Source: Lobosporangium transversale (taxonomy: Eukaryota; Mortierellomycota; Mortierellomycetes; Mortierellales; Mortierellaceae). Taken from it: 64,000 bases of DNA. Positions 56,277-64,000 of this stretch are shown here, one piece after another. The DNA is taken from contig NW_019029035.1 of NCBI RefSeq assembly GCF_002105155.1, positions 124,001 to 188,000 on the forward strand, in the 5' to 3' direction. Position numbers and translations under genes: made by a program. Below the pieces are notes generated by a model. The model was not told where the DNA came from and did no database searches. It saw only the letters and a list, made by a program, of their open reading frames with translations. Position 1 is the first letter of the stretch. Each line of letters begins with the position of its first letter.

Positions 56277-59094
56277 CAACCAAGACACTTCTAGACGAAG
56301 CGACGGAAGAGAGTCGGATCCAGAAATTCAGAGTATGGCTCCTCACAATAATGCTGTTCCTGTAATAGAGCACCGTCACCTAAGAAAGTCTCAGAATGTA
56401 CAGCCATATCAACAGCAGACACATTCAGCCCATTATAGTCATCCTGTTTCATCTGCGCCTGTTGCTGGGTTTGGAGCTCCACCATCTGCCTTGACAAACA
56501 GCTCTCAGTATCCACGTCAACCTCTGCATCCATCACATTCACTACCGTTATCACGGTCGTTACCACCGTCGCCGATTTCGCCACAGACGCCATGGATGAG
56601 CTCTGGGAGCCAAGCGGCTCATAATAATAACTCGATGACCGCTACTATTACCAAAGGACTTCGAGATGGGGCGCATGGACCAGATATTCTAACTACCAGG
56701 CCCATGCACCTAGCGCCTCCAACTCCGACGGTGCCTCCACCACCCTCATCATCGACACTACAACCCTCATATCCACGACCAACAGAACCCCTTGCGGCTT
56801 TAGAGGTACATTCATCATTACATGTAGCCAGAAACTCGCCGCTGTCTGTACATGATGCCTCGCATGGTCCATCCCTGCGGAACTCAGGTGAATCCATGAA
56901 GAGGATTCGTGTAGAGAGTATTGGTAGGAAGAATAGTCAAGAGAGCCTGGGTCCGATCGTGACATCTCGTCATTCGGGATTAGTGCCTCAATCGGTGCAG
57001 CACCAGCACCAGCAAAAAGCTCATGGATATATTCAATCCTCGCTTCCAGCCCAGTCACCGCCTGCTTACTCTTATCCTCAATCTCCACATGATCAGGCTC
57101 AACAGCAGCGGCTGCATCAACAATCAAAACTATACGGGACTCTAGTAAAAGAGCCACCATATCATCGTCCTCAGTATCAGGATGTGAATAAGGAGGAAAC
57201 GCAAGGTACTGAAAGATATCAGGCACAGTTTAGAGAAAATGAGATAGGCCAGTATGGCGCATCCTCCAATCGCCAGAATGACGGAGATTCGTACAGTGAG
57301 TCGCTTGATGGAGTAGAGCGCACTCATCACGCTTCAGCTTCGTCGCAACATAGTCCAGCAAAGGGATCACCAAGAATAGCCCTCGACGACCAACAACCCG
57401 GGTACTCGTCGCAGCGTAGTCCAGAGCAGACTTCTACGGGTAGAGGAATCTTCAGGGAGCATAGATTTGACCATCTTCAGCGTGGGCGAGAACCTAAACA
57501 AAATCATGACCAAATGGGCTATGTGGACGATCAAGGAACCAGTAGAGGTTTGCCCAGGCAGTTTGGGGAACACGAAACCAGTGAGGGGAGAGGATCTGAT
57601 ATAGAGCGAGTTGAAAAAAAGGAAAGCCCTAGAATGGTTTCTCAATCCACAGATCATACAGAAAAGACATCCACCAAGGTCTTCAAGAGAACTCAGGGCG
57701 AGCAGCAGAATATCATAGATGAGCAACGTGAAATTGAAATACAAATGGAATCTTTAAGGAGGAGACAGAAGGAATTGCAGCAGTTGCATGAGGAGAAACA
57801 GGTATTGCAGCGGAAAGATTTTGAAGGACGTAATAGTCATCTGAAAATTAAAGAGTATTCACCGCATCAGCATTACAGCTCTAAGACTGCCGATGGGTGG
57901 ACTTCTATTAAAGTAGAATATGACCCCCGTCATCAGCGAATGCCAGCATACGAACACAGAAATCAACAGCCTGAGCCCATGTCGCCAGTTGGGCGCCCTC
58001 CTCTTTTGTCGCAACAACAGCATCAACTTCCATCGTCCCAGCAAACATATCAAGCGGATCAAACCCAGAGGGAACATCAGTTTCTGAGGCAACAAGGAAC
58101 TCCTGGTGCTCTAAACCACGCTAACCTCAATAGCCCAAATCCGGCACAGCACCACCAGAGTCTTCGTCATGTGCCTCGTCCACCTCAGCCTCAGTCTCAA
58201 TCTGAGCATAGCTATCCACAGGCTGCTGCATCGGCCCCTCTGTCAAAACCTCAGTTAAAATCATCTCAGCAGCAACAACAATATCATCACCTCCGCTCTG
58301 AACCACGACAGTACCCTCGCCATCCTCACCCGTATAGCCGGCCACCATCAGCTGCTAATGCTTCTCAACATCATCGCTCATACCCAGCTTCCCCCTCCTC
58401 TCCTCGAGCTGCTCAATACCAAAAGAACGATCCAGCATTACTGGTAGGACGCGAGACATGGGGGGCCCATCAGCCACCTCAACAGCAGCATCGTCCTGTA
58501 CCCTCTGAGCCTGGATTTTCCCCACGTACACAAGGGAGAAAGGCACCCATAGTTGAAGAGGGTGAAAGACGTCCAGGGTCAAGGTCAGGGTCAAGGTCAG
58601 GGTCAGGGTCAGGGTCAGGGTCAGGGTCAGGGTCAGGGTCAGGGTCAGGGTCAGGAACGGTGCAGATGCCGTCATCTTCGTTGTCTTCACCCCTGGTAGC
58701 GCATACATATCCAGGGCTAGAGCCATTTCCCCATTCACGATCTCAATCATACCCGCACCCACCTGCACAGGCCAGTTTGCCGTCGCGCATAGGATCACAG
58801 CCTCGATATGCACCTTCGCATGCAGTGCCTGGGCCTGCTCCTGTTGGTCCGCCAAGACCGCCACCTCATTCTTCTACCCATTCAGGCCATCATCATCATG
58901 TCAACGGTACATACCATCCACAGCCACAGCGCCAATCACCTCCGCTACCAGTATCAGTAGCGGGCTACAAAATGTCAAGCCAGGGATACCCGACAAATAG
59001 TCCTCTTTCTTCTCACCCCAGTCCTCGACCTTACATCCAAGAGCGGCAGTATGATCGGCCATATCGACCAGGCATGTTGCCACCACGCCATTAG
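54506..59094 (+). CDS. Ubinuclein/HPC2-like histone chaperone subunit (6 exons)
   Basis: Exons 54506-54824, 54996-55156, 55262-55415, 55519-55700, 55800-56148 and 56276-59094 give 1327 aa. After an Asn/Asp-rich N-terminus, residues of about 107-300 match the ubinuclein middle domain: LPYTKFLLKSLIYRKILPEW, then FLWTQSLRLLLWEIMEKYME, EAQTREYAYAKIYECFPHGW and TTLDDIAHQYIKLKEK. Ubinuclein/Hpc2 is a subunit of the HIRA/HIR complex that deposits histone H3-H4 independently of replication. The typical short Hpc2-related (HRD) motif is not obvious, which lowers certainty. The last 930 residues are one exon of disordered Gln/Pro/Ser/His-rich sequence with a coiled coil (EQREIEIQMESLRRRQKELQ) and a Ser-Gly dipeptide run. 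The start ATG follows a weak context; upstream sequence is also open for some codons. Confidence 0.65.
58572..58656 (+). repeat. (TCAGGG)n hexanucleotide in coding sequence
   Basis: About 13 TCAGGG/TCAAGG units encode alternating Ser-Gly (with Arg at the variant units) in the last exon of the ubinuclein-like gene. Unit length keeps frame. Confidence 0.95.
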
Positions 59095-59243
59095 ATTTTT
59101 TTTTTTGCTATTATTCTCTTATGATTTGATTTACCATAGTATTTGCTCTTCCGTCTCACGCAACATTCTTCTCGTGATTGTAAATAGATATTAAATAAAG
59201 TTCCGTTCATTCTTTAGTTTATTAGCCATCATATTTTATTTTG

Positions 59244-62212
59244 TTAAATTTGCTGTTGCTGCCTCTGCGCCCTGACTTGTTCTTGTAGGAACTAATAGTA
59301 AAGTGTCGTTTTACAACGAAATGTGTTAGAGCACCTTTAAAGTGTCGAAGGGAAAATAAATAAATAAAAATTTACCTTGACACGAAGCTTGCATTCCTTT
59401 TTCGTCCGCCCCGGCACGCCCTCTGCAATCTTATCCCAGCGATCACCTTCGCCCTGCCATGACGGCGGGTATGTCTTCATAGCAGTCTCCAACATCTTTT
59501 GTTCTGCTGCAATCCAAAGTGCAGCAGCAGGAGGTGAGGCGTTAGCAGTAGAAGCATTAGAAATAGCAGTAGATGGTGACGCAGGTGTCGATGCCCCTTT
59601 TGCTATTGTAGAGGCTATTGTTCCATTGGTTGTGGTCGTCGTTGCTACTGTGGAAGTATGCTTTTTAGTATTAATTCTTACTGTCTTCTTGCCAGCTACA
59701 GCATTTATGGCAGTTACAACAGCTTCCTCGGTCGACATGTTAGTTTTTGAAGTGGAATCGACGGGCACAACACCACCTTCGATATCATATCGAACTGAAG
59801 GAGCATCGGCAATATCGTAGGTCTTCTTTTGAAATTGTAGCTGTCGAACAGTGGCAGACTCTTGTGATGAACTCTTTTGAACCTCTTTCGATTTCTTGAT
59901 CACCTCTTCAGGCGAACGTTGAGGAAGCCCCGTATGGAGAGCTACATAGGCAGCGATGGTTTCCCAACGATCACTGACACCTCCCGGAAACTTATTCGCA
60001 GCCTTGATAAGTAGAGCGATTTCTTCAACGGACCATTCTTTTGAAGATGCTGAGGATGAAGATGGTGATGATGAGGATGTTGATGATAAGGGCTTTGTGG
60101 TGATATGCTCTGCTTTTACAAAATATTATGTGCGGACAAAAATGTGGAAAATTGTTAATGTTTAGTAGTTTGATCATAACCTGTTCCAACTTTTTTTTTT
60201 TATTTTTTTTTATTCTGATTTGACTGATGTATTTACTCAGCTTGTACTTACCAACGCCAAATTGTGTTAAGCTCTTTGGGTCGGCTAATCCTTCCTGTAC
60301 AAGTCTGTGAGCTTCTACGGACAAAATCTTTTGCTTCCCTTCATTTGTAGTCTGAGAACTATTCAAGTCTATGCTTATCCTCTCCAATTCTTCAAGAGAT
60401 AATTTGTCGAGCATTGTCTCCAATTCGGATAGATATATCTCAAGAGTTGCAGGTGGAATAGTGCTACCATTTGACAAGCCATAGTTGGCGTCCTGAGTTG
60501 AGAGAAAGTTAGGCGCGGGAAAATACTCTTTGCAGATATTAACTTTTCTTCAAAAAAAGAAACAGGTCTGAGTTTTTTTTTTTTTTTTTTTTTTTTTTAC
60601 CTTGATAGCCGTCTTGATATTCTTCTTTTCCTTACGGATAAGCTTTTTCTTGGCCTCCTTCTCTCTCCGTTCTTCTTCTCGCTTTAACTTCTCCTCTGAT
60701 TCTCTTTCCTGCTGCAGCTCCTTCTCGAGAGCTGCTTGGCGCTCTGCATCCATTTTGGCTCTCTGGGCTTGTTCCTGACGTTCCCTTTTCTTAGCTTCTT
60801 TGGCTTCACGTCCTTGACCCTTGAAAGCGATCATGCGAGGATCAAGTGTGAATGCTGTATCAACTAGCTTGCGGAGGCGAGCCGCGTCTTCCTTCTTAAG
60901 TTTAGCTCGTTCAGCTCTGTTCTTCTTCTCGAGATAGCGCTTATCATCACGACTGAACGATAATGAGTGTTTTAAAAGAAATTCCAATAAATGAACAAGG
61001 ACATGGCAAAAAATAAATAAATAAATAAAATAAAATAAAATAAAATAAAAATAAAGAAGGCAATGGTAGTAATAATCATTTTCTTCTTTCAAGATTAAGC
61101 CTTACTTATCAGGACCATCACCCTCTTCTTTGTCCAAATATTCGAATGATCTCCAGCTCTCAAAGCCATACCAAAACCCATAAAAGGCTTCGACCTCTTC
61201 CTTGCTTGAGTCCATAGTCCCGATCGAAGGAATCTCATTTTTAGGCCTGACCGAAAACCGAGCCTCACGTTCAAAAACAGGTTTCCAAGCTTCAATGAAA
61301 GGAAGATCGGCACCATCCTTTAAAGGGTTGTAGGCCTCTTCTGGGATGGGGTCCACAGAATCATATTGACGGCGTTTGACAGGATCTGAAAGAGTCTCAT
61401 ACGCCCTCTGAAGGCACTTGAAGAATCTATCGTCGTCACTATTTCCACCTAGTGCGCCGGATTTCTTGTCTGGATGGTGGACTAGGACTTTGGTGCGATC
61501 TTTGATAGTCGTTAAGTTTAAGTTTAGTAACGAGAAAGCCAAAGGAAAAAAAAACAAAAAAAAAAAAAAAAAAAAACAAAACCTGATCGCAATCCAAATG
61601 ATTGCGGAGAATACTTACGAGCCTTTTTAATCAGGGCTGGAGAGGCTCTCCAACGGACATGTCCTAACCCAAGCATACGGTAATGATCCTGCGTCTTCCA
61701 GTCTTTGGCGTCGCGTTTCATATCATCTTTGTGATCAGGCTCAATTTCAACATCGAGCATGCTGTCTGTACTATCTGCTAATTGTGCTGCAGCCGCAGCA
61801 GCCACTGCAGCCGCAGCAGCAGCTTCTACTTCTGCTTTCGCTAGGTGCTCTTCGTCCTCGGAAAATGTTCTGTTGAAGACTTTCCGTCGTGCATGAGCAA
61901 GATATTGAGATCCTACAGGCTCAACTTTTTTGAGAATGGGATCTAAGGCGGAGTGGAGAACAAGAGAAAGAAGAGATACAACACTGATATGAGAATAATA
62001 AAGAGAAATCGGACAAACTTATTTTGTCGTTTGCGATTGTATGGTTAACATAAAAGCCATTTTACTGCTATTTACCATATCGTCTTACCAGTGATAGTGG
62101 CATGGCTCCTGAAATCCTGCGAACAGTCCCAGTCAGCAGGCGGTGGCCCCAGTCGGAGCAAATCCAATGTCAGAAGCTCCGAATCCTTTGTTGCTGAAGC
62201 TGAATTGCCCAT
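59244..62212 (-). CDS. ZUO1: Zuotin/DNAJC2 (MPP11) ribosome-associated J-protein with SANT domains (7 exons)
   Basis: Minus exons 62212-62089, 61942-61619, 61499-61106, 60952-60601, 60492-60252, 60112-59376 and 59291-59244 give 739 aa. This is the J-protein of the ribosome-associated complex that stimulates Hsp70 on nascent chains. Order: an Ala-rich N-terminal region; DWKTQDHYRMLGLGHVRW opening the J domain with HPD in VLVHHPDKKSG; the zuotin block FIEAWKPVFEREARFS and FYGFWYGFESWRSFEYLD; a charged ribosome-binding helix (RYLEKKNRAERAKLKKED onwards); then two SANT domains (EWSVEEIALLIKAANKFPGG and LWIAAEQKMLETAMKTYPPS with VPGRTKKECK). The two SANT domains make it the animal/plant DNAJC2 type. 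It is convergent with the ubinuclein-like gene (stops 150 bp apart). Confidence 0.93.
61013..61053. repeat. (AAATA)n-type microsatellite in zuotin intron 3
   Basis: AAAT units pass into AAAATA-type pentanucleotides within the intron between exons 3 and 4. Confidence 0.85.
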
Positions 62213-62475
62213 GATCGACGCGACGTTTTGAAAATGAAAAGGGAAATGGAGGGAGCCTTGAAGAAAATATGGCAATAGTTCAAATGACCACACGCAGCTC
62301 AACTCCTAATAAACTTAATTGAGTTTCAGCGGTCACAAATTTCAAATTTTTCTTGATCCACATTCACATCAAGTTTACAAATGTAACAATTTGACAAACA
62401 TAATTGACCACTCGTTCATAGGTCAAAAGCTTTATTTTATAAACCCCCCCCCCCTGTGATTATAGGAGACACTCC
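62213..62475. promoter_or_regulatory. Shared 263-bp region between divergent genes
   Basis: Separates the start codons of the zuotin gene and the gene at 62476. It contains a C9 run (about 62446-62454) just before the plus-strand start. No specific binding site can be supported. Confidence 0.4.
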
Positions 62476-64000
62476 ATGCCCGAAAGGCCAGAGCGACAAA
62501 GCAAAAACAAGGCGGTTCTTGCCATTCAGGCTTCGCTTCCTGAAACACAAACTGGCGGCAGTGGTGCTGATTCTGAGAGTGATGCTGATACATTCAAGCC
62601 CACAAAAGAAAAAAAACAGTCTAAAGCTCCAAATTCAAAGAGAAAACGGCGGCGCGATCCAATATCGGATAGCGACAGCGATGGTCATAATGAGGATAAT
62701 GATGGGGAAACAGGAAAGAAAGCTCTTAATCAGGAGCAAAAAAGGAAAAGGAAAAAGAAATCAGTAGAAGGGATAAAAAAAGGCAAGAGGTTGAGAAAGG
62801 ACTATTGGAGTATAAATGACAAAAGCCGAGCACCGCTAATGAACCTGGTCCACTCGCTTATGTCACAAGAGGAAAAGGCGTCGAGGACACTTGCCCTCAT
62901 GGTTCTGGATGGCAAGCAGGATGATGAGACGTATCGATGGCCTGTCCGGGAGGAGCTACTACCACCGTGAGTATAGATAGAAGGAGCCGGCCTTAAATTG
63001 TTTCTGAGTAGTGACGACATGAAAATTCTTGCTAATGTCTATCTTTACTCTTTATCTTATTTACCTTAAAATACCCCTTTATCATCTAGTGTCCCGAAGG
63101 ATATTTATGAAGATGATACTGATGCCAATTTCTTTGAAGCACAAGGGATGGAATTTGTTGAAGAGCTAGCAGGTGTACCGAAAACCACGGATGATTTCCT
63201 TGAGGAATTTGAAGGTGCTGAGAACGAAGAGGAGAGTGATGACGATTTGGATACGGCAACAGATAATGACATGCCGCAAACTCAGAGAATGTCATTGCAT
63301 AAGCAAAAACGGCTGGAGGAACTCAAGGAAAGAATCGACAACGAGCGTAATGCAAATAATCGACTGCAAGAAATTTACCATTTACTCAAAAATGAGTTCT
63401 CAGCCTTTGCTCAACGTCAGTACCGTAAAGGCATGCAACACCGTGTGAAGGATTTCTATAGTTTTCAAAAGGATACTCTGCCACCATTTCGTGCTCAAGC
63501 TGCTCAATCAACCATTGGGGAGTCCCTTGCAGGCGATGAGCAAGATGATATACTCACACCAATACAAGAGAATGCGGCCAAATTTGCAGCAGAGGATGCA
63601 CTCAAGCGAATCCTTGATCGATTGCCATATGTCTTACGACAGGGAGCTTTAGGAAATGTTCCGGATTACGTCAGACTGGGCTTGCCCAAACCAGTATCAT
63701 CGGTGGCAGATTATGAACGAGGCTGGGATACAGTTATGGCAGCTGCCAGTATCAGTGGAATTGAGGATCGGTGGGTGGAAAAACACTATTCCCAAGTGAA
63801 GGGCTTCACGAGTATCATTTTTATTTTTTTTATTTTTTTTTTTTCTGTGTATTCGTCGGACCATTGACATCCTTTTTTCTTTTTCCATTATACCTCGTTT
63901 TTATGCTGTTGAGCGGTATAGAATCCTCAAGAAAGTAGCGTATAGAATGAAAAGCTTGCTGAGCCAATCTAGGAACACAAAGTTTTATGAGACAGCACCC
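62476..64000 (+). CDS. Nuclear protein with Myb-like segment, perhaps RRN5-like; 3' partial
   Basis: Exons 62476-62966, 63090-63770 and 63922 to the window edge; the junctions keep frame. The N-terminal 110 residues are basic with nuclear-localisation-like clusters (SKRKRRRDP, KRKRKKK). Then come RLRKDYWSINDKSRAPLMNL and LALMVLDGKQDDETYRWPVR, an acidic stretch, a helical block (LEELKERIDNERNANNRLQE), and YERGWDTVMAAASISGIEDR joined to ILKKVAYRMKSLLSQ, which resembles a Myb/SANT module. Rrn5-like subunits of RNA polymerase I upstream activation factor have such modules, but the assignment is a guess. The gene continues past the window. Confidence 0.7.

Overview
This 64 kb window looks like nuclear DNA of an early-diverging fungus, most likely a Mortierella relative (Mortierellomycotina). 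Genes are split by short GT-AG introns. Homopolymer A and T runs of 15-45 bases fill introns and spacers. The repertoire mixes fungal proteins (ASA1, Ecl1-type zinc protein, F-box protein) with genes better known from animals (NR2C2AP, ECHDC1, TMEM86, haspin, ubinuclein, a SANT-bearing zuotin). The phylum assignment is inference, because no rRNA or tRNA gene was found. Spliced models were built by hand from reading frame, splice sites and family conservation, and every complete spliced model sums to a whole number of codons.

Layout. 0-9 kb is dense: a 5'-truncated Myb-like regulator, NR2C2AP (-) and exosome subunit RRP41 (+) in divergent orientation, the WD40 protein ASA1, and an F-box protein. 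10-13 kb holds a TBC-domain gene with a 1.75 kb first intron. 13.4-18.5 kb has no intact gene: a nested minisatellite (about 27, 83 and 334 bp periods), then two diverged, decayed copies of one unrecognised gene. 18.8-31.5 kb is dense again: ECHDC1, an alpha/beta hydrolase, an Ecl1-type zinc protein, and a CENP-B-like DNA-binding protein head-to-head with haspin kinase across only 84 bp. 32.5-35 kb is a secreted GH5 glycosidase with a beta-trefoil lectin domain. 37-41 kb holds a YhhN/TMEM86 membrane enzyme and a second alpha/beta hydrolase. 41-45.5 kb is a gene desert with satellites and a gene relic. 45.5-51 kb holds a type-B carboxylesterase, a Kv-beta-like aldo/keto reductase and a p24 cargo receptor. 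51-54.5 kb is another desert with a relic. 54.5-64 kb holds a ubinuclein-like protein, a zuotin/DNAJC2 chaperone, and the start of an unassigned nuclear protein.

Functional themes are chromatin and chromosome biology (haspin, CENP-B-like, ubinuclein, ASA1, DNAJC2), RNA decay (RRP41), traffic (TBC, p24) and ester/lipid metabolism (two alpha/beta hydrolases, carboxylesterase, GH5, YhhN, ECHDC1). There is no operon-like cluster. At least four decayed coding regions sit in the spacers. They can be read only across frameshifts and stops, so ordinary ORF calling misses them.
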